A stretch of 54,267 nt of DNA from an uncultured Lachnospiraceae bacterium (lineage in GTDB: Bacteria; Bacillota; Clostridia; Lachnospirales; Lachnospiraceae): NCBI GenBank assembly GCA_947627365.1, contig CANQVT010000012.1:1-54267 (forward strand). Direction: 5' to 3'. Under the pieces are notes generated by a model, which ran no database searches, was not told the origin of the DNA, and saw only the letters and a program-made list of their open reading frames with translations. The position numbers and the translations under genes are program-made. Position 1 is the stretch's first letter. Each line of letters opens with the position of its first letter. Shown in pieces: positions 35,405 to 44,634 of this stretch.

Positions 35405-36163
35405 ATGACGAGAATAATCATGAGCGGCTGCAACGGCTACATGGGCCGTGTGGTGACGGATATCGTCGCGGCGGACGAAGACGCGCAGATCGTGGCCGGC
35501 GTCGACCTGGAGGACAAGGGCGACAAGGCTTACCCGGTGTTTACGAACATTGCGGACTGTGATGTCGAGGCGGACGTTGTGATCGATTTTTCCGCGCCGG
35601 GGGCGTTGGATTCTCTGCTTGCGTACTGCACGGAGAAAAAGGTAGCGGCGGTCTTCTGTACGACCGGCTATTCGCAAGAGCAGATGGAGCAAATTCGTGC
35701 GGCGGGCGCGAAGACGGCAGTCATGAAGTCCGCGAATATGTCGCTTGGCATCAACATGCTGCTGAAGCTTGTACAGGAAGCGGCGAAGCTGCTGGCTCCG
35801 GCCGGTTTCGACATGGAGATCGTGGAGAAGCATCACAACCGCAAGGTGGACGCGCCGAGCGGGACGGCGCTTGCGCTGGCGGACAGCCTGAATGAGGCGC
35901 TGGACAATCAGTATGAATACATTTATGACAGGAGCGGCCGCAGGCAGAGCCGGGACAAGAAGGAGATCGGTATCAGCGCGGTGCGCGGCGGCAATATCGT
36001 CGGGGAGCACGAGGTGATCTTCGCCGGCTTTGACGAGGTGATCGAGTTCAAGCACACGGCCTACTCGCGCGGCGTGTTCGCGAAGGGTGCGGTGCAGGCG
36101 GCGAAGTATCTTGCGGGCAAGCCCGCCGGGACCTACGACATGGCAGATGTGATTTCTATATAG
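35405..36163 (+). CDS. dapB: 4-hydroxy-tetrahydrodipicolinate reductase
   Basis: DapB reduces the DapA product using NAD(P)H. The 252-aa protein has the Rossmann motif GCNGYMGRVV, the conserved EKHHNRKVDAPSGTA with the catalytic His-His and Lys, and the C-terminal segment EVIEFKHTAYSRGVFAKGAV. ATG 35405 is preferred because gaagagga lies 8 nt upstream; ATG 35396 would be too close to it. Length is normal. Confidence 0.96.
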   Translation: MTRIIMSGCNGYMGRVVTDIVAADEDAQIVAGVDLEDKGDKAYPVFTNIADCDVEADVVIDFSAPGALDSLLAYCTEKKVAAVFCTTGYSQEQMEQIRAAGAKTAVMKSANMSLGINMLLKLVQEAAKLLAPAGFDMEIVEKHHNRKVDAPSGTALALADSLNEALDNQYEYIYDRSGRRQSRDKKEIGISAVRGGNIVGEHEVIFAGFDEVIEFKHTAYSRGVFAKGAVQAAKYLAGKPAGTYDMADVISI

Positions 36164-36235
36164 AAACAGTGAGTTGTTTCTGCCGTGCGGCGTATATTTG
36201 GGATAATACAGTAACGATGAGACGAGGAGATTATT

Positions 36236-37555
36236 ATGAAAAAGGTAGTGAAGTTTGGCGGAAGCTCGCTTGCGAACGCGGAACAGTTCCGCAAAGTGGC
36301 GGAGATCATCCATGCGGATAAGGGGCGGAGATACGTGGTGCCTTCCGCGCCCGGCAAGCGCTTTTCCGATGACACAAAAGTGACAGATATGCTCTACGAC
36401 TGCTATCAGTCGGCGGGAGATGAGAAGGCGCTGGAGCAGAAGATGGCGGCGATTGCGCAGCGCTATCAGGAGATCATCGAGGGACTTTGCCTGGAGCTTT
36501 CGCTGGAGGACGAGTTCGTGAAGATGAAGGAGGCGTTTGCGAACCAGGCGGGAAGCGACTATGCGGCGTCCCGCGGAGAGTATCTGAACGGCATCATCAT
36601 GGCGGCGTATCTGGAGTACGAGTTCATCGACGCGGCGGAGGTGATCCGCTTTGATGAGGACGGCGAGTTTGATTCGGAGACAACGAACGAAATCCTGAGC
36701 AAACGGCTCGAGTCGGTGGAGCGCGCGGTTGTACCGGGATTTTATGGAGCGTTTGAAGACGGCAGGATCAAGACGTTCTCGCGAGGCGGTTCCGACATTA
36801 CCGGTTCGATTGTGGCGCGCGCCGTGCACGCTGATCTGTATGAGAACTGGACGGATGTGTCCGGCTTCCTCGTGACGGATCCGCATATCGTCGAGAATCC
36901 GGAAACGATTGAGACGATCACATACCGTGAGCTTCGGGAGCTGTCCTACATGGGAGCCACCGTGCTGCACGCGGACGCAATTTTCCCGCTGCGCAGGGAG
37001 GGCATTCCGATCAACATCAGGAACACGAACCGCCCGCAGGACGCGGGTACACTGATCGTAGAGAACACCTGCCGACAGCCGAAGTATACGATCACCGGTA
37101 TCGCCGGCAAGAAGGGCTTCTGCGCGATCAACATCGAGAAGGATATGATGAATTCGGAGATCGGCTTTGGCCGCAGGGTGCTTCAGGTGTTTGAGGAGAA
37201 CGGCATTTCTTTCGAGCACACGCCGTCCGGCATCGACACGTTTACCGTGATCGTGCATCAGACCGAGTTCATGGAGAAGGAGCAGAGCGTGATTTCCGGA
37301 CTGCACCGGGCCGTCGAGCCGGATACGATCGATCTCGAGTCCGATCTCGCGCTGATCGCTGTCGTGGGCCGGGGGATGCGACAGATGCGGGGAACCGCGG
37401 CGCGAATCTTTGCGGCGCTTTCCCATGCGCATATCAATGTCAAGATGATCGATCAGGGCTCCAGCGAGCTGAACATTATCATCGGCGTGAAGAACGATGA
37501 TTTCGAGCGCGCGGTGCGGGCGATTTACGATATCTTTGTGCTGACGCATCTGTAA
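36236..37555 (+). CDS. aspartate kinase
   Basis: Aspartokinase phosphorylates aspartate, the shared first step for lysine, threonine and methionine. The 439-aa monofunctional form has KFGGSSLANAEQ at the N-terminus, SRGGSDITGSIVAR in the catalytic core, and two C-terminal ACT domains for feedback control (ITGIAGKKGFCAINIEKDMMN and IAVVGRGMRQMRGTAARIF). The paired ACT arrangement fits the lysine- or threonine-sensitive type. It follows dapB by 72 bp and is ended by a clear terminator. Confidence 0.95.
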   Translation: MKKVVKFGGSSLANAEQFRKVAEIIHADKGRRYVVPSAPGKRFSDDTKVTDMLYDCYQSAGDEKALEQKMAAIAQRYQEIIEGLCLELSLEDEFVKMKEAFANQAGSDYAASRGEYLNGIIMAAYLEYEFIDAAEVIRFDEDGEFDSETTNEILSKRLESVERAVVPGFYGAFEDGRIKTFSRGGSDITGSIVARAVHADLYENWTDVSGFLVTDPHIVENPETIETITYRELRELSYMGATVLHADAIFPLRREGIPINIRNTNRPQDAGTLIVENTCRQPKYTITGIAGKKGFCAINIEKDMMNSEIGFGRRVLQVFEENGISFEHTPSGIDTFTVIVHQTEFMEKEQSVISGLHRAVEPDTIDLESDLALIAVVGRGMRQMRGTAARIFAALSHAHINVKMIDQGSSELNIIIGVKNDDFERAVRAIYDIFVLTHL

Positions 37556-37630
37556 ACCCGAGAGAGGGCGGGCACAGCCACAGTATATTGTTGTGAATAT
37601 TTTTGAATATTTTATGCATATCTTTCGATG

Positions 37631-37665
37631 GACCGCAAGGGAACAGCCTCCCTGCGGTCTTTTTG
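37631..37665 (+). terminator. rho-independent terminator of the lysine unit
   Basis: gaccgca..ggga (37631-37642) pairs with tccctgcggtc (37649-37659), with one bulged A, and is followed by a run of five T. Confidence 0.88.
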
Positions 37666-37689
37666 TAGTATGACGGGCATGTCCTTGTT

Positions 37690-37856
37690 CTGCGGTGAAA
37701 GTCTACATAGGTGTAGCTACTGACGAACTTGATAGCGATTCTCAAGTTTGCACTGTGAGGTGTAGGTGAGAAGAAGGAATAGCGAAATCGTATCCCTCCG
37801 AATAGAAAGCGGATATAAGACGTGATAACGTCCTGCGCATGCTGTCATGGACATAG
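37690..37856 (+). mobile_element. possible truncated group II intron RNA (domain I-like fragment)
   Basis: This non-coding stretch contains elements I associate with domain I of clostridial group II introns: GCGGTGAAAGTC near 37692, GTGTAGCTACTGACGAAC, TAGCGATTCTCAAG, GAGAAGAAGGAATAGCGAAA, TATCCCTCCGAA, AAGCGGATATAAG and GCTGTCATGGA. There is no GUGYG 5' end, no reverse transcriptase and no domain V/VI hairpin in the next 200 bp, so it would be a dead fragment. It could instead be another structured RNA. The rest of the 37556-38078 gap is A/T-rich and otherwise empty apart from the terminator and a promoter. Confidence 0.45.
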
Positions 37857-37984
37857 AAAAAAGTACGTTTTTTCGGCTGGTTAATCGTTACACCAAATGT
37901 CTATAATGACGAAATGAAAGAAAAGAAGATCAGCACTTCTATATGGATTGCATAAAAAAAGCGTATAGAAATTGAAAAATCATG

Positions 37985-38013
37985 TTGAAATACACGGAGA
38001 ATTGGTTTATATT
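37985..38013 (+). promoter_or_regulatory. promoter of the glycan-use locus
   Basis: TTGAAA (37985-37990) and TATATT (38008-38013) are separated by 17 bp, 66 bp before the GH26 start. No obvious CcpA cre site or LacI-type operator was found by eye around it. Confidence 0.65.
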
Positions 38014-38078
38014 TATTAGGGAATTTGCTGAAAAAGAGATTTTGACAGAAATGAAAGAACTGAGGAGTGCCGGAAATT

Positions 38079-39665
38079 ATGAGGAAGATACGTAAAATCT
38101 GCAAAGGACTTATGGCTGTGACCGCGGCCGCCGCTCTGACAGCGGGTTGCATGACGGCAAACGCGACGGAGACGGACGAGAGCGCGGCTGAAACGGAGAC
38201 GGTCGGAGAGGCGTCAGACGCGGACAAGTCTGAGGAGGCTGCAGCCGGGGACGTGAGCGGCGAAGCGGCGGAGGCAGCCGACGGGACAGTCTATGAGGCA
38301 GAGGAAGCAGATTTTTCCGGCAATGTACATATCGAATCGCAACTCTCGGGTTATTCGGGCAACGGCTATGCGGCCGGCTTTCAGGACGACGGCGACGCGT
38401 GCAGCTTTGCCGTCTCTGTATCGGACGATGGTTTCTACGATCTCCATTTTATCAGCGCCGCGCAGGGCGGCTACAAAGAGAATTATGTGAACGTGGACGG
38501 TGAAAATCTGGGAACGGTCAGTGTCTCTGACGATTCTTTTACGGATTCACTGCTCTCAAGGGTTTTCTTGTCCGCGGGAGAGCATGAGATTTCAATCTCA
38601 AAATTCTGGGGGTGGATCTGTTTGGATAAACTGATCGTGCAGGAGGCGGAGTCTCTGGATGAGTCGATCTATCAGGTTTCCGCGAAGCTCTGCAATCCGA
38701 ACGCGAGCGAGAGCGCCAGAAGGCTGATGAGTTATCTGGCGGACAATTACGGAAAGAATATCATCTCCGGCCAGTATTCGAGCAGCGGCCGATACGGCAA
38801 GGAGTTCACGGTCATCAAGCGTGAGACGGAAAAGGAGCCGGCGATCCTCGGACTGGATTTCATCGAGTATTCGCCGTCACGCGTGGCGAACGGCAGTAAC
38901 CCGAAGTCTACGGAGTACGCGATCGACTTCTGGAAGAACGGCGGGATCGTCACCTTCTGCTGGCACTGGAATCCGCCTGAGAAGTATCTGACGAAGGAGT
39001 GGTACCGCGGCTTTTACGCGGACAGCACGGATATCGACCTCGCCGCGATCATGAACGGGGAGGACGAAGAGGGCTATCAGCTGCTGATGGAGGACGTCGA
39101 CGCGATCGCGAAGCAGCTTCAGATCCTGCAGGAGGCGGATGTGCCGGTTTTGTGGCGGCCGCTTCACGAGGCGAGCGGCGGCTGGTTCTGGTGGGGCGCG
39201 TCAGGCGCGGAGGCTTATAAGAAGCTTTATATTCTGCTGTATGATAAGCTGACGAACGAGTACGGGCTGAACAACCTGATCTGGGTCTGGAACGGGCAGG
39301 ACGCCGACTGGTATCCGGGCGACGAGTATGTGGATATCATCGGGGAGGATCTCTATCCCGGCGAGCATGTATATACCCCGCAGACGAATAAGTATCTGCA
39401 GGCGGTTCACTATACGGACGCGGACAAGATGGTCGTCATGTCGGAGAACGGCTGCATTTTCGACCCGGAGCTCGCGGTCCGCGACGGCGCGATGTGGGGA
39501 TTCTTCTGCACCTGGGAGGGTGAGTTCGTGGCGAAGAACACGGCCATCTTCGCCTACAGCGAACAGTACACGGAGACCTCGATGCTTCAGAAGGCCTACG
39601 ACAGCGATGTGGTGATCACGCTGGACGAGCTGCCGGATCTCCACAGCTACCCGATCCGGGAGTGA
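38079..39665 (+). CDS. GH26-family lipoprotein, probable beta-mannanase with N-terminal CBM-like domain
   Basis: The 528-aa protein starts with a lipoprotein signal (lipobox LTAGC, Cys24) and an acidic linker. A CBM35/CBM6-like beta-sandwich (about 72-195, YEAEEADFSG start) is followed by a GH26 TIM barrel (about 205-525). The acid/base E364 lies in WRPLHEASGGWFWWG and the nucleophile E456 in VVMSENGC; both match family 26, in which most members cleave beta-1,4-mannan. ATG 38079 is 12 nt from aggag; GTG 38067 abuts the SD. It would cut mannan at the cell surface, with products taken up by the transporter genes downstream. Confidence 0.9.
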   Translation: MRKIRKICKGLMAVTAAAALTAGCMTANATETDESAAETETVGEASDADKSEEAAAGDVSGEAAEAADGTVYEAEEADFSGNVHIESQLSGYSGNGYAAGFQDDGDACSFAVSVSDDGFYDLHFISAAQGGYKENYVNVDGENLGTVSVSDDSFTDSLLSRVFLSAGEHEISISKFWGWICLDKLIVQEAESLDESIYQVSAKLCNPNASESARRLMSYLADNYGKNIISGQYSSSGRYGKEFTVIKRETEKEPAILGLDFIEYSPSRVANGSNPKSTEYAIDFWKNGGIVTFCWHWNPPEKYLTKEWYRGFYADSTDIDLAAIMNGEDEEGYQLLMEDVDAIAKQLQILQEADVPVLWRPLHEASGGWFWWGASGAEAYKKLYILLYDKLTNEYGLNNLIWVWNGQDADWYPGDEYVDIIGEDLYPGEHVYTPQTNKYLQAVHYTDADKMVVMSENGCIFDPELAVRDGAMWGFFCTWEGEFVAKNTAIFAYSEQYTETSMLQKAYDSDVVITLDELPDLHSYPIRE

Positions 39666-39672
39666 GCGGCGT

Positions 39673-40326
39673 ATGAAATCGATCAGAGAGTTTTTTTCCT
39701 GGGAGGGCGGCCTGATCCGCTTCCTGAATAAGATGGGAGAGCTGATCCTGGTAAACACTGCGTTTGTGCTGTGCTGTCTGCCGGTGATCACCATCGGTTC
39801 CTCGATCACTTCCTTCTATTACGCGATGATCAAGAGCATCCGCAGAGAGAGGGGCAACCCGCTTTCCGAGTTCTTCGGCTCCATGAAGCGGACACTGGCG
39901 AAGGGCTGCATTGTGACGGTCGTATCCGTGCTGATCCTGGGGGTTCTGTACATCGGCGCGAGACAGCAGATCGATACAGGAAACCGCCATCTGGCGGCGG
40001 TCTACGTGGGGCTGATCGTCCTGTGTGTCTGCGTGCTGGTGAATCTTTTTCCGGTGATGTCACGTTTTTCCCTGCGTTTGCCGGAGCTTTTGAAGCTGTC
40101 CTTTGTGATGGGTATCCGATTCATTCCGGTGACGCTTGTCACGGTGCTCGGCACAGCGGCGGTCGGCTGGCTTTTGTTTTTCATCCTGCCGGTGCCTTGT
40201 ATACTGATCCTTCCGGGCTGCTGGTGCTATATAGTGACCTTCTTTATGGAAAAGGCATTGCTCGCGTACATGCCGAAGCCCGGGCCGGGCGAGGACGCGT
40301 GGTACTACGAGGATAAGAAAAAATAA
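39673..40326 (+). CDS. YesL-family (DUF624) membrane protein
   Basis: A 217-aa protein with about five TM helices. The N-terminal GLIRFLNKMGELILVNTAFVLCCLPVITIGSSITSFYYAMIK is characteristic of the YesL/DUF624 family, which regularly sits beside sugar ABC transporter and glycosidase genes; its function is unknown. It begins 7 bp after the GH26 stop, so it is in the same transcript. Confidence 0.88.
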   Translation: MKSIREFFSWEGGLIRFLNKMGELILVNTAFVLCCLPVITIGSSITSFYYAMIKSIRRERGNPLSEFFGSMKRTLAKGCIVTVVSVLILGVLYIGARQQIDTGNRHLAAVYVGLIVLCVCVLVNLFPVMSRFSLRLPELLKLSFVMGIRFIPVTLVTVLGTAAVGWLLFFILPVPCILILPGCWCYIVTFFMEKALLAYMPKPGPGEDAWYYEDKKK

Positions 40327-40421
40327 AAAGACGTCCTGCCCTTTGCGGCACCCGGAATTGATAAATTTAATGGCATTGACTGTGAATGGCAACAAGATCA
40401 TATAGATTGCGGAGGTAGAGA

Positions 40422-43400
40422 ATGAGACGAGATAAGTGGCAGAGAAAAGCCATACCGGTGATCCTGGCAGCGGGTCTGGTGCTCGCGATGCCGGGCCTTG
40501 TCATGGCGACGGATCCGGAAAGCGAAACGGAGACTGTCAGCGAAACGGAAGCTGCAAGTGAGACAGAAATTTTCAGCGAAGCAGATGCCGCAAGCGAGAC
40601 GGAAGCAGTCAGCGAGGCGGAGATCGAGAGCGAGACAGAGGCCGTCAGCGAAGCAGAAGCGGAAAGTGAGACAGAGGCCGTCAGCGAAGCGGAGACGGAG
40701 AGCGAGACCGAGGCTCTCAGCGAAGTGGAGACAGAAGACGAAACCGAGGCCGAGAGTGAAACAGAGGCAGCGATAGACGGAAGCGGAGTCAGTATGGACG
40801 AGTACGACGACATCATCAGCTTCTACTCGGTGGATGATTCCATCCCTTCCTACAAGGATTATGTGCAGCAGTTCGATCCGTCCTATCCGTCTGCGGAAGT
40901 GACGATGGGCGCGGTCGAGCTCGTGCGCTACGAGGAGGATGGCGAGGCGAAGGAGCCGGAGCTCTACACGGACTATATGGGCGTGGAGGGCGACAGCATC
41001 TACACGACGGAAGATTCCCTGACTGAGTTTGAGATTGAGGTTCCGGAGGAGGGCTTCTACAATCTCTCTCTGGAATATTATCCGGTGGAAGGCAAGAATT
41101 CCGATATCGAGCGCAGCATTTTTATAGATGGAAGTCTTTCGTATAAGGAGCTTGCCCTGATTTCGTTCCAGCGAATCTGGAAATACGATATGGAGCGGGG
41201 CGCGAACGAAAACGGTTCCGCTGCCTACGAGTGGGAGCGCGATAACCAGGGCAATGAATCCCGGCCGAGCATGGTGGAGGAGCCTGCGTGGCAGACAGAG
41301 CCGGTGTACGACAGCGACGGCTACATCAGCAATCCGCTTTCGATCTATCTGACGAAGGGGACGCACATTGTTTCCCTGATGTCCCTGCGTGAGCCGATGC
41401 TCATCCATTCTCTGACCTTCAGCAATCAGGCGGCCACTAAGCCTTATGCCGACGTGAAGGCGGAGCAGGACGCCGCGGGCGCTAAGGATACGAGCGGGCA
41501 GCTCATCACGATCGAGGGCGAGAACGCCACGCGTTCTTCGTCGCAGATGCTCTATCCGGTGCAGGATCAGTCGTCGCCGGCGGTTTCTCCGTCGAGCGCG
41601 AAGGAGCTCCTGAACAATACGATCGGGGGCAACTCCTGGCGTCTGGTCGGGCAGTGGATCGAGTGGGATTTCGACGTGCAGGAGAGCGGATACTACAATA
41701 TCTCTCTCTATGACAGCCAGAATTTTGTGCGCGGCATCTATGTCTCCCGCAAGATCCTGCTCGATGGAAAGGTGCCGTTCTCGGAGATGGAGGCCTACGG
41801 CTTCAACTACGGCCAGAGCTGGAGAGAGGACGTGCTGCAGGATGAGGAAGGCAATCCGTACTCCTTCTATCTGGAGGAGGGACATCACACCCTGCGCATG
41901 GAAGTGGTGCTCGGCGATTTCTCGGATATCATCAGCGAGGTGCAGGACTGTGTGCAGCAGCTCAACGGCATCTACCGCGAGGTCATCAAGATCACCGGCG
42001 TGAAGCCGGATACCTACCGCGATTACCAGATCGAGCGCACGCTGCCGGGGCTTCACGACGAGCTTTCGGCGGTGCACGACCAGCTGGCCGAGGCGATCAC
42101 GAGCCTGGAGCAGCTCACCGGAAAGAACTCCGACAAGCTGACCGTGCTGCTGACGATGCGCGACCAGCTTGAGGATCTGATCGAGGACGGCGACTACTTC
42201 GTGCGCGTCATCGGCACCTATAAGACAAATGTGCGTGCCTGCGGCAACTGGATCAGCCAGGTGATCGCGCAGCCGCTGGCGGTGGACCGCATCAACGTCT
42301 GCTCCCCGGATCAGGATGTGAAGTACGCGCACACCTCGTTCCTGGACAAGGCGGGCTATGAGTGCAGGAGACTGTTCTATTCTTTCATTATCGATTACAA
42401 CCAGATCGGAAACGTGTCCAAGGACGCGGGTGAGACGATCACCCTCTGGATCGGCACCGGCCGCGATCAGGCGAACGTCATCAAGGGTATGATCGACGAA
42501 TCGTTCACCAGCGAGACAGGCGTGAATGTGAACGTGCAGCTGGTCGACATGAGCACGCTGCTGCGCGCGGAGCTGGCGGGCGAGGGGCCGGACGTGGCGA
42601 TCCAGGTGACGAACACGACCGGGCAGATCGTGGCGCAGACCACGGGCGTGACGGCTCTGCCGAACGGCAACGACACGCCGGTCAACTACGGTATCCGCAA
42701 CGCCGTGCTGGATCTGAGCCAGTTCGACGATCTCGAGGAGGTCACAAAACGATTCTCTGAGGCGGCGATGACGCCCTTCCAGTTCGACGGGGCGACCTAC
42801 GGGCTGCCGGAGACCCTGACCTTCCCGGTGATGTTCTACCGCAAGGATATCCTGGCGGAGCTCGGCATGGAGATCCCGAAGACCTGGGACGACGTGAAGG
42901 TGGCCATGACGGTCCTCGCGAAAAACCAGATGGAGTTCGGCATGCTGCCGAGCGAGCAGATCTTCGCGATGCTGCTCTACCAGAACGGCGGGAGCTACTA
43001 CACCGAGAACGGTGAGAGCTCGGCGCTGGATTCTGATATCGCGGTCAATACCTTCAAGGATTACTGTGAATTCTACACGGATTATAAACTGGACAAAGAG
43101 ACGAGCGTGGAGGAGCGCTTCCGTACCGGCGAGTGCCCGATCATCATCGCGGACTACACGATCTACAACAACCTGGTCGTCTCCGCGCCGGATATCGCGG
43201 GACTGTGGGATTTCGCTCCGGTTCCGGGCACGGTGAAGGAGGACGGCAGCGTCGACCGCAGCACGGGCAGCACGGGTCTTGCCTGCATGATCATGGCGGA
43301 CACCGAATTTCCGGACGCGTGCTGGGAGTTCCTGAAGTGGTGGACCTCGGCGGACATCCAGACGCAGTACGGCAGAGAGATGGAGAGCCTGATGGGAAGC

Positions 43401-43682
43401 GCGGCGCGTGTGCCGACCGCCAACCTGGAAGCTTTCAGCAATATGCCGTGGCCGATCGACGACTACCGCGCGCTGGAAGAGGCCTTCGAGTGGGTGCAGG
43501 GCATCCCGCAGGTGCCGGGCGGCTACTATTCGTGGCGAAACGTGAACAACGCGTTCTACACGGTGACGACGGAGACAGACACCGCGTCGCCCAGAGAGGA
43601 ACTGATGGACAAGGTCATCTACATCGACGCCGAGATCAGCCACAAGCGGCAGGAGCTCGGGCTGTCGGTGGCCGCGCAGTAG
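40422..43682 (+). CDS. large multidomain extracellular solute-binding protein
   Basis: A 1086-aa secreted protein with a signal peptide (cleavage after about VMA, residue 29) and no lipobox Cys. An acidic Ser/Glu/Thr repeat linker (about 30-125) is followed by two beta-sandwich-like modules (about 160-350 and 360-535), each with a EVPEEGFYNLSLEYYP or VQESGYYNISLYDSQ strand typical of CBM-type folds. A helical region (about 540-640) and a family-1 solute-binding domain (about 690-1075, ITLWIGTGRDQANVI...TYGLPETLTFPVMFYRKDIL...DACWEFLKWW) follow. Ordinary sugar-binding proteins have about 430 aa. It should capture a large glycan or oligosaccharide for the permeases directly downstream. Confidence 0.85.
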   Translation: MRRDKWQRKAIPVILAAGLVLAMPGLVMATDPESETETVSETEAASETEIFSEADAASETEAVSEAEIESETEAVSEAEAESETEAVSEAETESETEALSEVETEDETEAESETEAAIDGSGVSMDEYDDIISFYSVDDSIPSYKDYVQQFDPSYPSAEVTMGAVELVRYEEDGEAKEPELYTDYMGVEGDSIYTTEDSLTEFEIEVPEEGFYNLSLEYYPVEGKNSDIERSIFIDGSLSYKELALISFQRIWKYDMERGANENGSAAYEWERDNQGNESRPSMVEEPAWQTEPVYDSDGYISNPLSIYLTKGTHIVSLMSLREPMLIHSLTFSNQAATKPYADVKAEQDAAGAKDTSGQLITIEGENATRSSSQMLYPVQDQSSPAVSPSSAKELLNNTIGGNSWRLVGQWIEWDFDVQESGYYNISLYDSQNFVRGIYVSRKILLDGKVPFSEMEAYGFNYGQSWREDVLQDEEGNPYSFYLEEGHHTLRMEVVLGDFSDIISEVQDCVQQLNGIYREVIKITGVKPDTYRDYQIERTLPGLHDELSAVHDQLAEAITSLEQLTGKNSDKLTVLLTMRDQLEDLIEDGDYFVRVIGTYKTNVRACGNWISQVIAQPLAVDRINVCSPDQDVKYAHTSFLDKAGYECRRLFYSFIIDYNQIGNVSKDAGETITLWIGTGRDQANVIKGMIDESFTSETGVNVNVQLVDMSTLLRAELAGEGPDVAIQVTNTTGQIVAQTTGVTALPNGNDTPVNYGIRNAVLDLSQFDDLEEVTKRFSEAAMTPFQFDGATYGLPETLTFPVMFYRKDILAELGMEIPKTWDDVKVAMTVLAKNQMEFGMLPSEQIFAMLLYQNGGSYYTENGESSALDSDIAVNTFKDYCEFYTDYKLDKETSVEERFRTGECPIIIADYTIYNNLVVSAPDIAGLWDFAPVPGTVKEDGSVDRSTGSTGLACMIMADTEFPDACWEFLKWWTSADIQTQYGREMESLMGSAARVPTANLEAFSNMPWPIDDYRALEEAFEWVQGIPQVPGGYYSWRNVNNAFYTVTTETDTASPREELMDKVIYIDAEISHKRQELGLSVAAQ
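40593..40736 (+). repeat. four 36-bp tandem coding repeats in the acidic linker
   Basis: Units of 12 residues (SETEAVSEAExE) run at 40593, 40629, 40665 and 40701, with degenerate flanking copies. They form an extended acidic spacer near the N-terminus of the large binding protein and are prone to length change by slippage. Confidence 0.8.
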
Positions 43683-43701
43683 AAGGGAGGGAGAGAGCGT
43701 T

Positions 43702-44634
43702 ATGGCAGAACAGACAGCTGTAAAAAAGAGCGCGAACAAGCAGAATACTCTGGGATACCGCATCCGGCGGAACAAAGTCTGCTACTTTATGATGGCGCCT
43801 TATTTTATCCTGTTTTTCTTTTTCACGGTGCTGCCGGTGGTGATCTCCATCGCCTTGAGCTTCACCTATTTCAACATGCTGGAGTTCCCGACCTTCGTCG
43901 GCTGGCAGAACTACATCCAGCTGTTTCTGGAGGACGATATCTTCCTGATCTCGCTGAAGAACACGCTGATCTTCGCCGTGGTCACGGGCCCGATCAGCTA
44001 CATCCTCTGCCTGCTGTTCGCGTGGATCATCAATGAATTTTCCGGGAAGGTGAGGGCGTTCCTGACCCTGATCTTCTATGCGCCGAGCATCTGCGGCAAC
44101 GCCTACATGGTCTGGAACCTGATCCTCACCGGCGACCGCTACGGCTACCTGAACGGTATCCTCATCAAGCTTGGCATCCTGGACGAGGCGATCCTGTGGA
44201 TGAAGACCGAGAAATACGTGCTGCCGGTGCTGATCGTCGTACAGCTGTGGCTCTCCCTCGGAACCGGCTTCCTCTCGTTCATCGCCGGTCTGCAGACCGT
44301 GGACAAGACGCTCTTCGAGGCGGCCGCCCTGGACGGCGTGAAGAACCGCTGGCAGGAGCTGTGGTACGTCACACTGCCGGCCATGAAGCCGCAGCTGATG
44401 TTCGGCGCGGTCATGCAGATCACGCAGTCGTTTGCCGTGGCGGATATTTCCATCCAGCTCGCCGGCAACCCGTCCGTGAACTACGCGGGCGCCACCGTGG
44501 TCACGCACCTGCTGGACTATGGTTCCACCCGTTTCGATATGGGCTACGCATCCGCCATCGCGACGGTGCTGTTCCTTCTGATGGTCGGCACCAATAAGCT
44601 GGTGCAGAGAATGTTAAGGAGGGTTGGCGAATAA
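43702..44634 (+). CDS. sugar ABC transporter permease (MalF-like)
   Basis: A 310-aa integral membrane protein with six TM helices and the inner-membrane EAA loop EAAALDGVKNRWQELWYVTLPAMKP. The N-terminal RRNKVCYFMMAPYFILFFFFTVLPV is typical of the first permease of CUT1 carbohydrate importers. The SD ggaggg precedes ATG 43702. Its stop overlaps the next permease start (TAATG). Confidence 0.93.
   Translation: MAEQTAVKKSANKQNTLGYRIRRNKVCYFMMAPYFILFFFFTVLPVVISIALSFTYFNMLEFPTFVGWQNYIQLFLEDDIFLISLKNTLIFAVVTGPISYILCLLFAWIINEFSGKVRAFLTLIFYAPSICGNAYMVWNLILTGDRYGYLNGILIKLGILDEAILWMKTEKYVLPVLIVVQLWLSLGTGFLSFIAGLQTVDKTLFEAAALDGVKNRWQELWYVTLPAMKPQLMFGAVMQITQSFAVADISIQLAGNPSVNYAGATVVTHLLDYGSTRFDMGYASAIATVLFLLMVGTNKLVQRMLRRVGE

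Noticed and set aside
35297-37549. 750-residue minus-strand open frame across dapB and aspartate kinase
   Set aside because: Both plus-strand genes are certain from motifs; the minus frame is His/Arg-rich shadow.
40593-40736. possible CRISPR-like array from regular 36-bp units
   Set aside because: Units are contiguous with no spacers and code for a 12-residue acidic repeat in frame.
40398-43775. 1125-residue open frame on the minus strand across the large binding protein
   Set aside because: It is a mirror of a G+C-rich, codon-biased gene; the translation is rich in His, Arg, Leu and Val without domain motifs. The plus strand has a signal peptide, SD and a clear binding-protein domain.
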